From: Oscillospiraceae bacterium
GTDB lineage: Bacteria > Bacillota > Clostridia > Oscillospirales > Oscillospiraceae
DNA length: 8,923 bases
Assembly: GCA_017557265.1 (NCBI GenBank)
Contig: JAFZAM010000153.1
Coordinates: 1 to 8,923 of the forward strand
Reading direction: 5' to 3'
Numbering within the stretch: position 1 is the first letter of the stretch; the number at the start of each line of letters is the position of its first letter. Shown piece by piece: positions 1-6,393 of the stretch. Below the pieces are notes generated by a model that did no database searches, was not told the origin of the DNA, and saw only the letters and a list, made by a program, of their open reading frames with translations. The position numbers and the translations under genes were made by a program.

Positions 1-536
1 CCCTTCCCCGACTCGCCGCCCGCGCAGACCTCCTCGACGCCGTCCAGCCACGGGGAGACGTCCATCGGGCCGAGCAGCGGCTCGGCGACGATGAGCCTGT
101 GCTTGACGGGAAGCTCCGCGAAGACGGGCAGACGGCGCTCCGCCATCTCCTGGTTTTCCACCGTACAGCCGACGGCGACGTTATCGTACCCGTCGCCCCA
201 GTCGGGCGGGAGGCAGCTTCCCATGCGCTCGATGCGCTTTGTGAAAAAGCAGAAGGTGCAGTCCGAGCGCTCGCGCATCATCTTCCAGCAGTCGGGCCGC
301 CAGTCGTCAGCGTCCGCGAGCAGAAAGTCGGACGTGAAGCACGTATAGACCCAGCTCCCGAGGGGGAGCTTCCAGCCGCCGGAGCGGTCGCGCCGGAGGG
401 GCAGGTCGAACGCGGCGGTCTTGCGGCATTTCGACGCCGTCGCGCCGAAGGACTCGTCGCGGCGGTATACGTAGCAGTGCGCGCAGCCGGGGCTTATCTT
501 CGTGCACCCGTGCCACGGGTTCCAGCCGTCGTACAT
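1..536 (-). CDS. DUF5131 (phage Gp37/Gp68-like) protein, 3' end beyond window
   Basis: The first 178 codons of a gene that runs off the left edge. It starts at ATG 536-534, with AAAGGAGG at 552-545 placed 8 nt upstream, which fixes the start. The N-terminus reads MYDGWNPWHGCTKISPGCAH followed by CY, giving C11-X6-C18-X2-C21. This three-cysteine signature is typical of the DUF5131/Gp37-Gp68 family and somewhat radical-SAM-like. Further family hallmarks follow: TSDFLLADADDW (about 67-78), FFTKRIERM (about 96-104), VGCTVENQEMAERRLP (about 121-136) and EPLLGPMDVSPWL ending in GGESG near the window edge. The biochemical function is unknown; family members occur in phages and in bacterial chromosomes, and metal-cluster binding is inferred from the cysteines only. 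It lies downstream of the molybdenum operon, beyond that operon's terminator, and probably has its own promoter. Family assignment is firm; function is not. Confidence 0.88.
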   Translation of the reverse strand, partial: MYDGWNPWHGCTKISPGCAHCYVYRRDESFGATASKCRKTAAFDLPLRRDRSGGWKLPLGSWVYTCFTSDFLLADADDWRPDCWKMMRERSDCTFCFFTKRIERMGSCLPPDWGDGYDNVAVGCTVENQEMAERRLPVFAELPVKHRLIVAEPLLGPMDVSPWLDGVEEVCAGGESGK

Positions 537-573
537 GCGCCGCGCCTCCTTTGATCTTATTATTTTACCATGA

Positions 574-605
574 GCAAAAATGCTTGCTCGCAAGGGCATT
601 TTTGC
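574..605. repeat. Perfect 10-bp inverted repeat, strong hairpin
   Basis: GCAAAAATGC (574-583) and GCATTTTTGC (596-605) are perfect inverted repeats. The 12-nt spacer itself contains TTG...CAA, so a near-continuous hairpin can form. It lies in the leader of the DUF5131 gene, 38 bp from its start codon. It is not followed by a clean U-tract in either direction, so it is not an obvious terminator. Confidence 0.7.
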
Positions 606-614
606 GAAGCCGTC

Positions 615-688
615 AATGTGCAGGGCGAGCGCAGCGAGCGGCGGCGAAGCCGCAAAGTCTTGCGTAGCAAAACTTTCCTGCATACATT
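615..688. repeat. Nested palindromic intergenic element (REP/MITE-like)
   Basis: A compact stack of palindromes. The outer arms are AATG-TGCAGG (615-624) and CCTGCA-TA-CATT (677-688). Inside are a direct repeat GCGAGC-GCA-GCGAGC (625-639), the hairpin GCGGC-GAA-GCCGC (641-653), and the hairpin AAAGT-c-TTGC-gta-GCAA-a-ACTTT (654-676) with a single mismatch. There is no coding potential. With the hairpin at 574-605 it fills most of the gap between the molybdenum operon terminator and the DUF5131 gene. The layered symmetry resembles dispersed palindromic repeats of clostridial genomes, but only one copy is in this window, so repetitiveness is inferred. Confidence 0.6.
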
Positions 689-714
689 ATATATCTGTAT
701 GTGTCAGCAGGCAA
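686..714 (-). promoter_or_regulatory. Possible promoter for the DUF5131 gene
   Basis: On the minus strand there is TTGCCT (714-709), a 17-nt spacer, and a perfect TATAAT (691-686). The -10 region lies between the inverted arms CATACA (681-686) and TGTATG (696-701), which could serve as an operator. The -35 region overlaps the U-tract of the preceding terminator. Transcription from here would start near 680 and run through the palindromic element, giving a structured leader of about 140 nt before the DUF5131 start. Confidence 0.42.
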
Positions 715-715
715 G

Positions 716-752
716 AAAAAAAGAACGGCCGGGCTCGTCGGACCCCGGCCGT
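716..752 (-). terminator. Rho-independent terminator of the molybdenum operon
   Basis: On the minus strand, ACGGCCGGG (752-744) pairs perfectly with CCCGGCCGT (733-725) across a 10-nt loop. It is followed by TC and a run of seven T (722-716). It begins 12 nt after the stop codon of the mogA-moaE fusion gene, so it closes the operon cleanly. Confidence 0.92.
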
Positions 753-764
753 ATTTATTCGTTT

Positions 765-1649
765 TCAGGCGTATATCTCCCGCTCGGAGACGCACTCGCT
801 CTTTATCTTCCCGACGAGGCTCTCCAGCGCCGCGACGACGTGCGGGCGGATATCCCCGCCGATGAGGACGAACATGATGTCGTCTCCGACGGCGAGCTTT
901 CCTCGGTTTAGCCAGACGCGGACGTATTTTATCCCGTCGAGGGCGTACGTCTCGGCTATCGCGGCCTCGACCTTCTCCGCGTCGTAGGAAAATTCCATGC
1001 CCGCGACGGGCGGCAGAACCGTCCTGCCGCCGCGCGCCTGCTCTCTCGGAGTGAGGCGCACGACGCCGTTATGAATGAGATACATGCCGACTTCGCGCGA
1101 GGCCATCTCGCGCTTGGCCTCGCGGAGCCACGCGTCGGCGGAGGGCGGGGCGTCGCTCTGCGAGGCGCACTCGGCCGAGCCCGCCGAGGCGAGCATCTTC
1201 AGCCCGTGGTCGAGCGCGGGAAGCACGGCCTGCAGATTCTCCCTCGCGGCCTTCTCGCTGCCGGGGAGGTTCACGATGAGCGTTCCGCCCCGAATGCCCG
1301 CGACGCCTCTGGAGAGGCAGCCGCGCGGAGTTATCTTCATGCTCTCGGCGCGCATCAGCTCGGGGATGCCGCGCGTCTCGCGCTCTATGACGGCGAGCGT
1401 CGCCTCCGGGGTCACGTCCCGCGGGGAAAAGCCCGTCCCGCCCGTCGTGACGGCGAGCGAAATGCTTTCGTCGGCGCATCTTATAAGCTCGGCCTTTATC
1501 ATCTCGAGCTCGTCGGGCACGACGGACGCGCTCACGACCTCGTAGCCCGCCTTTTCGAGCATGTCTCGGACGGCGGGGCCGCTCGTGTCGACGCGCTCGC
1601 CGGCATACCCCTTGTCGCTGACGGTTATGACTGCTGCCGTGTAACTCAT
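765..1649 (-). CDS. MogA/MoaB molybdopterin adenylyltransferase fused to a MoaE-like domain
   Basis: A 294-aa two-domain cytosolic protein. Residues 1-155 are a MogA/MoaB (MoCF_biosynth) domain: AAVITVSDKG near the start, TTGGTGFSPRDVTPEAT at 68-84 and NLPGSEKAARENL at 127-139. This family adenylylates molybdopterin before metal insertion. After a short polar linker (about 156-171), residues 172-294 resemble MoaE, the large subunit of molybdopterin synthase: GMYLIHNGVVRLTPRE (188-203), NRGKLAVGDD (248-257), GGDIRPHV (264-271) and a final GKIKSECVSERE (280-291). The usual HRxxAF motif is altered to DIRPHV and the WKxE end is not evident, so thiolation activity is doubtful. The start is ATG 1649-1647, preceded by GGGAGG; its ATGA overlaps the moaC stop by 4 nt. 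An upstream in-frame extension lies inside moaC and was rejected. The MogA part is certain; the MoaE relationship is likely. Confidence 0.88.
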   Translation of the reverse strand: MSYTAAVITVSDKGYAGERVDTSGPAVRDMLEKAGYEVVSASVVPDELEMIKAELIRCADESISLAVTTGGTGFSPRDVTPEATLAVIERETRGIPELMRAESMKITPRGCLSRGVAGIRGGTLIVNLPGSEKAARENLQAVLPALDHGLKMLASAGSAECASQSDAPPSADAWLREAKREMASREVGMYLIHNGVVRLTPREQARGGRTVLPPVAGMEFSYDAEKVEAAIAETYALDGIKYVRVWLNRGKLAVGDDIMFVLIGGDIRPHVVAALESLVGKIKSECVSEREIYA

Positions 1650-2143
1650 GCCTCTTCCTCCCTGCGAAAATCTCCGTGCGCGCCGCCCGTCTTCTCGAGC
1701 AGGCGCAGATCGGTTATGACCATGTCCTTCTGGACGGCCTTGCACATGTCGTAGACCGTCAGCGCGGCGGTCGCGGCGGCGGTCAGCGCCTCCATCTCGA
1801 CGCCCGTCCTGCCCGTGCAGGAGACTGTCGCCTTAATCTCGACCGAGAGCTTCTCCTCGTCGAGGCTGAGGTCGAGGTCTATCCCGCCGATCGCGATGGG
1901 GTGGCACATGGGGATGATGTCCGGCGTGCGCTTGGCGCCCATGACGCCCGCGACCTGCGCGACGGTCAGCACGTCGCCCTTTTTCATGCCGCCGCTCTTA
2001 ATGAGCTCGAACGTCTCGCGGCTCACGAGAACGGAGACGGCGGCGGTCGCTTTGCGCTCGGTGGCGTCCTTATCCCCGACGTTTACCATCTTCGCGCGCC
2101 CCTGCGCGTTGAAATGCGTGAAATCCTCCTGATTTTTGACCAT
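1646..2143 (-). CDS. moaC: Cyclic pyranopterin monophosphate synthase MoaC
   Basis: A 165-aa protein of normal MoaC length. With MoaA it carries out the first step of molybdenum cofactor synthesis, converting 3',8-cyclo-GTP to cyclic pyranopterin monophosphate in the cytosol. Family motifs are intact: FNAQGRAKMVNVGDKD (11-26), KRTPDIIPMCHP (71-82), TGRTGVEMEALTAA (110-123), YDMCKAVQKDM (131-141, with the conserved Asp and Lys) and EKTGG (150-154). An in-frame GTG at 2158-2156 would add five residues, but the GGAGG lies inside those codons and ideally spaced before ATG 2143-2141, so the ATG is the start. It follows moaA by 21 nt and overlaps the fusion gene by ATGA. The C-terminus ends with an acidic REEEA. 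Confidence 0.97.
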   Translation of the reverse strand: MVKNQEDFTHFNAQGRAKMVNVGDKDATERKATAAVSVLVSRETFELIKSGGMKKGDVLTVAQVAGVMGAKRTPDIIPMCHPIAIGGIDLDLSLDEEKLSVEIKATVSCTGRTGVEMEALTAAATAALTVYDMCKAVQKDMVITDLRLLEKTGGAHGDFRREEEA

Positions 2144-2164
2144 GGGGACCCTCCTCACGGCGGC

Positions 2165-3118
2165 TCAGCCGCCTATCCTGTTCATGTTCCGGGCGGCGCC
2201 GCTGCGCTCGGAATACGAGAGCTCGTCGTGCCGCTCGGGCTTGCTCATGACGGCCTCGCGCATCTTCGCGGCCATCTCGTCCCTCGTCAGGCCCTTGATG
2301 CATATCTCAGCCGGAGAGTGCAGGCAGGGCTTTATCATGCCGTCGGCGGTCAGCCTGATGCGGTTGCACCGCGCGCAGAAATGCGAGCTCACCGGCGTTA
2401 TTAGGCCGAGGCGCCCCTTCGCTCCGGGGAGTCTGAAGAGCCGCGCGACGCCGTCGGCCTCGTTTTCGGGGACGGCCTCCGGCAGCTTTTCGAGGACGGT
2501 GTCGGCCTTTATATACGCGGACGGGGGAAAGTCCCCGCCGTCGTACATGGGCATCAGCTCTATGAACCGCACGTCTGCCCCGAGCGTCCTCGTGAGCTCG
2601 GCGATGGGGCGTATCTCGTCGTCGTTGAAGCCGCCGATGAGCACGGCGTTGAGCTTTATCTTGTCAAAGCCCGCCTCAAGCGCGGCGTCGATGCCCTTCA
2701 GGGCGTCGTCGAGCGTCCCCCGCCTCGTCATATAGGCGTATTTTTCCGGGTCGAGCGTATCGATGCTTATGTTCACGCGGCTGACCCCCGCCTCGCGCAG
2801 GGGCTTGGCCAGCTCCGGCAGGAGCGTCGCGTTCGTCGTCAGGCACACCTCGCGTATGCCCTCGACGGCGGAGGCGCGGCGGCATATGGAGAGGACGTTC
2901 TTCTTGACGAGCGGCTCGCCGCCCGTCACGCGAAGCTTCGTTATGCCGAGCGAGGCCGCGGCCTCGACGGCGGAGATCATCTCGTCCTCGGTCAGCATCT
3001 CGTCGTGGCGGCGCTTGCATACGCCCTCGTCGGGCATGCAGTAGCGGCAGCGGAGATTGCATCTGTCCGTTATGGAGAGTCGCAGATAGGTTATCTCGCG
3101 TCCGAATCCGTCTTTCAT
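2165..3118 (-). CDS. moaA: GTP 3',8-cyclase MoaA (radical SAM)
   Basis: A 317-aa radical SAM enzyme that converts GTP to 3',8-cyclo-GTP, the substrate of the adjacent MoaC. The SAM-binding cluster motif is C20-X3-C24-X2-C27, followed by the SAM-contact motif TGGEP (65-69). The second, substrate-side cluster is C248-X2-C251-X13-C265 inside the typical FCARCNRIRLTADG stretch. NISIDTLDPEKY (116-127) and the C-terminal MNRIGG (312-317), carrying the essential double glycine, are also present. The protein therefore looks complete and functional, close to the usual 320-330 residues. The start ATG 3118-3116 has GGAAGG about 7 nt upstream and follows the previous stop codon by a single base, so translation is probably coupled. 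Confidence 0.97.
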   Translation of the reverse strand: MKDGFGREITYLRLSITDRCNLRCRYCMPDEGVCKRRHDEMLTEDEMISAVEAAASLGITKLRVTGGEPLVKKNVLSICRRASAVEGIREVCLTTNATLLPELAKPLREAGVSRVNISIDTLDPEKYAYMTRRGTLDDALKGIDAALEAGFDKIKLNAVLIGGFNDDEIRPIAELTRTLGADVRFIELMPMYDGGDFPPSAYIKADTVLEKLPEAVPENEADGVARLFRLPGAKGRLGLITPVSSHFCARCNRIRLTADGMIKPCLHSPAEICIKGLTRDEMAAKMREAVMSKPERHDELSYSERSGAARNMNRIGG

Positions 3119-3119
3119 A

Positions 3120-4136
3120 TCAATACCTTCCGAAGGTGCAGTTGGGGAAATGACACTCGGAGCACATCTGGCAGAGCCCGCCGTCCCCGAGCTTTACGAT
3201 GTCGGCCTTGGTCAGCCTGTCGCCCGCGAATATCTGCGGCAGGAGCACGTCGAACATCGTGGTCGGAAGGCTGATCGCCGCGCCGGGCACGCCGAGGACG
3301 GGGATATCGCCGAGGTAGGCCACGAGCGTCATGTTGCCCGGCTGGGAGGGCACGCCGTGGGAGACGATCTCCGCGCCGAGGGCGCGAATCGCCGTCGGGG
3401 TGAGATCGTCCGGGTCGACGGACATGCCGCCCGTGAAGATGAGAAAGTCCGCTCCGCTCCCGAGCATGCGGCGGGCGGCGGCTTCTATCATGGCGAGATC
3501 GTCGTCGCATATGGCGACCTCAACTATCTCGGAGGGGTAATGAGCGAGCTTGGCGCGCACGACCGGCTCGAACTTATCCTTTATGCGGCCGGAATATATC
3601 TCCGAGCCCGTTATGATGACGCCGGCCTTCCTGTGCCCGTAGGGGCGCAGGTCGAGGAGCTTCCGCTCCGCGCAGAGCTTTTCGGCCCTTATTATCTGCT
3701 CCTCCTTCGTCACGAGGGGGACGATGCGCATCGAGGCGAGCCTCATGCCGGGCTCGACGGGATAGTGGTCGGGTATGGTCGATATCGTTATGTCGCCGAT
3801 GGAGTTGACTTCGCGCAGGAGCTCCGTGTCGACGCGGAACATGCCGCGCGCGTCGGCCTTGAGGAGCACCTTGCCCTCGGACGGGCCCTCGTAGTGCGCG
3901 CCGGGGACGGGCGCCATCGCCGCCATTCGGAGCGCGCAGTCCTCCTCGTGAACTTCGCCCGCATTCTCCTCCCAGATGAAGACGGTCTTCTTGCCGATAT
4001 CGAGGAGCTTGGGGACGTCCTCTTCGGCAATGACGTGGCCGCGCTTGAAGGCGGCGCCCTTGAAGCCGTCGCGCATGGCGGTTATGTCGTGGCAGAGGGT
4101 CATGCCTATGGCGTTTTCGACTGCTATCTTCTTCAT
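3120..4136 (-). CDS. Molybdopterin-binding MoeA/MogA-like protein with a four-Cys C-terminal tail
   Basis: A 338-aa protein whose C-terminal half is a MoCF_biosynth (molybdopterin-binding) domain: AGVIITGSEIYSG (171-183), FTGGMSVDPDDLTP (234-247), and QPGNMTLVAYLG through LGVPGAAISLPTTMFD (265-296). The N-terminal 165 residues lack the MoeA hallmarks and carry a small beta-rich module (IPDHYPVEPGMRLAS, about 121-135). The end is a cysteine tail, C322-X2-C325-X2-C328-X4-C333, in CQMCSECHFPNCTFG, suggesting zinc or Fe-S binding. Similar Cys-tailed proteins accompany molybdenum hydroxylase systems in Clostridia, where they are usually called molybdopterin-binding proteins; the exact role is unknown. 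It may handle, sort or insert the cofactor. ATG 4136-4134 overlaps the moeA stop (ATGA), and the moaA start is one base past its own stop. Confidence 0.85.
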   Translation of the reverse strand: MKKIAVENAIGMTLCHDITAMRDGFKGAAFKRGHVIAEEDVPKLLDIGKKTVFIWEENAGEVHEEDCALRMAAMAPVPGAHYEGPSEGKVLLKADARGMFRVDTELLREVNSIGDITISTIPDHYPVEPGMRLASMRIVPLVTKEEQIIRAEKLCAERKLLDLRPYGHRKAGVIITGSEIYSGRIKDKFEPVVRAKLAHYPSEIVEVAICDDDLAMIEAAARRMLGSGADFLIFTGGMSVDPDDLTPTAIRALGAEIVSHGVPSQPGNMTLVAYLGDIPVLGVPGAAISLPTTMFDVLLPQIFAGDRLTKADIVKLGDGGLCQMCSECHFPNCTFGRY

Positions 4137-5347
4137 ATCAGCATCCCTTTCAGTTTCGTTCCGGCGGCGAGCTTCCCGCTCCCGGCGGGAATGATCGCCA
4201 TCGCGTCGCAGCCTATGGCGCTGCTGAGCACGACGTTGCCCTGCTCGCGCGGGAAGACGATCTTCGCCGTCCCGCCCGAGAGGTCGAGTCCGCCGCGCAG
4301 AACGCGCGTCGCGGGACTCTTCTTGTCAAACGCCTCCGCGAGCTCGATATCGAACTCCTCCGGCTCGAAAGCGCGCCTTCCGCAGAGCTTCAAAAGCGCC
4401 GGGCGGGCGATGAGGTGGAAGTTCGTGAGCGCGGCGGCGGGGTTGCCGGAGAGCGCGCAGATGAGCTTTCCCTGCGCGGCCCCGTAAGCGCAGGCCATGC
4501 CGGGCTTTATCTCGCAGCCCGCGAAGAGCATCTCCGCGCCGGCGCTTTCCATCGAGGCGGGGGTCAGGTCGTAGTCCCCGACGGAGACGCCGCCCGTCGT
4601 GACGACGGCGTCGCACTCCGCGAGCGCCCTTTCGAGCGCGGCCTTTATCGCGGGGACGTTGTCAGCCGCTATGCCGTAGGCTACGGGCTCGCAGCCGAGC
4701 GCGAGCAGCGCGCCGGAGAGCGTATAGCGGTTGGAGTCGGTTATGAGGCCGGGCGTGAGCTCCGAGCCGACGGGGACGAGCTCGCTCCCGGTCGATATGA
4801 CGCCGACGCGCGGCCTTTTGAAGACCTCGACGGAGGCCTTGTTCTGCGCGGCGAGCGTCCCGAGAAGGCCGGAGTCTATCACCGAGCCCTTCGCGGCGAG
4901 CATGGCGCCCTTTTTGACGTCCTCGCCCGCGCGGACGACGTTGTCCCCCGCCCTGACGGGCTCGAAGAGCGTCACGCTCGCGGCTGTGAATTCGGTCTTT
5001 TCGAACATGACGACCGCGTCCGCGCCGTCGGGTATGGGCGCGCCGGTCAGTATCTTCGCGGCCTCGCCGGGCGCGAGCGCGCGGGTCGGGATCTTCCCGG
5101 CGGGTATCTCCTCGACGACCCGCAGCGTTATCGGCTTTTCGCGCGAGACCGAAGTCAGGTCGGCCGAGCGGACGGCGTAGCCGTCGTAGGGCGAGCGGTC
5201 GAAGTGCGGGACGTCGAACGCCGATACGAGGTCCTCCGCGAGTACGCGCGACCAGCATCTGGCCAACGGGACGGTCTCCGTCCCGACCGGGCGGACTGCC
5301 CCGCATGCGAGCGCGCGGGCCTCGGTATATGAAACGGTCTTTGCCAT
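4133..5347 (-). CDS. moeA: Molybdopterin molybdotransferase MoeA
   Basis: A 404-aa protein, the normal MoeA length. MoeA inserts molybdate into adenylylated molybdopterin, which the MogA domain in the same operon should supply. Domain markers occur in order: DVPHFDRSPYDGYAVRSAD (45-63), GEAAKILTGAPIPDGADAVV (94-113), VGVISTGSELVPVG (181-194), TTGGVSVGDYDLTPAS (250-265), LSGNPAAALTNF (299-310), and a C-terminal beta-barrel domain from about 330 ending in IIPAGSGKLAAGTKL. All four MoeA domains appear intact. ATG 5347-5345 has AAGGAG 7 nt upstream, lying in the last codons of modC; the stop-to-start gap is only 4 nt. Its position immediately after the molybdate importer genes fits channelling of imported molybdate into the cofactor. 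Confidence 0.96.
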   Translation of the reverse strand: MAKTVSYTEARALACGAVRPVGTETVPLARCWSRVLAEDLVSAFDVPHFDRSPYDGYAVRSADLTSVSREKPITLRVVEEIPAGKIPTRALAPGEAAKILTGAPIPDGADAVVMFEKTEFTAASVTLFEPVRAGDNVVRAGEDVKKGAMLAAKGSVIDSGLLGTLAAQNKASVEVFKRPRVGVISTGSELVPVGSELTPGLITDSNRYTLSGALLALGCEPVAYGIAADNVPAIKAALERALAECDAVVTTGGVSVGDYDLTPASMESAGAEMLFAGCEIKPGMACAYGAAQGKLICALSGNPAAALTNFHLIARPALLKLCGRRAFEPEEFDIELAEAFDKKSPATRVLRGGLDLSGGTAKIVFPREQGNVVLSSAIGCDAMAIIPAGSGKLAAGTKLKGMLI

Positions 5348-5351
5348 GTGT

Positions 5352-6392
5352 CTACTCCTTAAGCGTGATGATAGCCTCCGCGGGCAGGCGTACGAGGACT
5401 TTTTCGGCCCTTACCGCTGCCCACGTCTCCTTCGGCAGCTCCATGCCGACGAGTCCCTGCGCCTCCTCGTAGGGGCGCAGCATCACCGTCACGGAAAACG
5501 GGTTTTCTATCTCCTCGACGACGGCGCATAGGGCGGCGTTTTCCTCGTTTTCGTTTTCGCACGGAGCGACGTCGTGCATCCTTATGCCTATGTGCGTCAG
5601 CCCTTCCGTCTCGCCGGAAACGGCGAGAGCCAGCCCCCAGTCCTCGGCGAGGACGCGCCCGTCCTCAAGGACGCGGGCGGGGGTGATGTTCTTGCAGCCG
5701 GTCAGCCTCGCGCCGTTTACGGTCAGCGGGGCGGCGAATACCTCGTGCTTTTCCCCCATCGTCTCTATGCGGCCGTCTCTCATGACGGCTATATGCGAGG
5801 CGATGCGGAAGGCCTCGTCCCTGTCGTGCGAGACGAGCAGGACCGTCCTTCCGAAGCTCTCGATGACCTCGCGGACCTGCTGCTCGAGGCTGAAGCGCAG
5901 ATGCGCGTCGAGCGCGGAAAACGGCTCGTCGAGCAGCAGCACCTCCGGGTCGTTGACGAGGATGCGCGCGAGCGCGACGCGCTGCTGCTGGCCGCCGGAG
6001 AGCTGGGCGGGCTTTTTCTTCTCCGTGCCCTCAAGGTGCATCATTTTTATCATTTCCGCGGCCCGCGCGGGGCGGTCGCTTTTATCGCGCACGCCGCAGG
6101 CCACGTTCTGCTCCACGGTCATGTTCGGGAACAGCGCGTACTGCTGGAAGAGATACCCCACTCGGCGCTTCTGCGGCGGGAGGTCTATGCGCTTATCCGA
6201 ATCGAAGAGCACGCGCCCGTCGAGCACGATCCGTCCGCTGTCCGGCCGCTCTATGCCGGCTATGCATTTTAGCGTCATGCTCTTTCCGCAGCCGGACGCG
6301 CCGAGCAGCGCGAGCACGTCGCGGTCGGCCTCGAAGCTGACGTCCAGCAGGAAATTGCCGAGCTTTTTTTCTATATCGACGAAAAGAGCCAT
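5352..6392 (-). CDS. modC: Molybdate ABC transporter ATP-binding protein ModC
   Basis: A 346-aa ABC ATPase that powers molybdate import on the cytoplasmic face of the membrane. Walker A is GASGCGKS (31-38), the Q-loop lies in YLFQQYALFP (80-89), the signature is LSGGQQQRVALAR (131-143), Walker B is VLLLDEP (151-157), the D-loop is SALDA (159-163) and the switch histidine is in VSHD (187-190). Residues from about 230 form a regulatory C-terminal region beginning TGCKNITPARV and ending VLVRLPAEAIITL. It resembles the TOBE/MOP-like tails of ModC and CysA, but is divergent and contains an acidic ENENEEN stretch (280-286). The start ATG 6392-6390 has GGAG 8 nt upstream and follows the modB stop by one base. 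Sulfate or tungstate as alternative substrates cannot be excluded from this protein alone; the Moco genes favour molybdate. Confidence 0.95.
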   Translation of the reverse strand: MALFVDIEKKLGNFLLDVSFEADRDVLALLGASGCGKSMTLKCIAGIERPDSGRIVLDGRVLFDSDKRIDLPPQKRRVGYLFQQYALFPNMTVEQNVACGVRDKSDRPARAAEMIKMMHLEGTEKKKPAQLSGGQQQRVALARILVNDPEVLLLDEPFSALDAHLRFSLEQQVREVIESFGRTVLLVSHDRDEAFRIASHIAVMRDGRIETMGEKHEVFAAPLTVNGARLTGCKNITPARVLEDGRVLAEDWGLALAVSGETEGLTHIGIRMHDVAPCENENEENAALCAVVEEIENPFSVTVMLRPYEEAQGLVGMELPKETWAAVRAEKVLVRLPAEAIITLKE

Positions 6393-6393
6393 A

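Noticed and set aside
574..605. The hairpin as an intrinsic terminator
   Set aside because: T residues lie inside the stem rather than after it in both directions, so the required U-tract is lacking.
1650..1745. An upstream start for the mogA-moaE fusion inside moaC
   Set aside because: The MogA domain begins at MSYTAAVITVSDKG with GGGAGG immediately upstream and an ATGA overlap; the extension has no similarity to MogA.
2144..2158. A GTG start five codons upstream for moaC
   Set aside because: The ribosome binding site GGAGG lies within those codons and is well spaced for ATG 2143.
3150..4487. A 445-codon open frame on the plus strand
   Set aside because: Antisense to the Cys-tailed protein and moeA, with no family motifs. 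The minus-strand genes explain the region fully.
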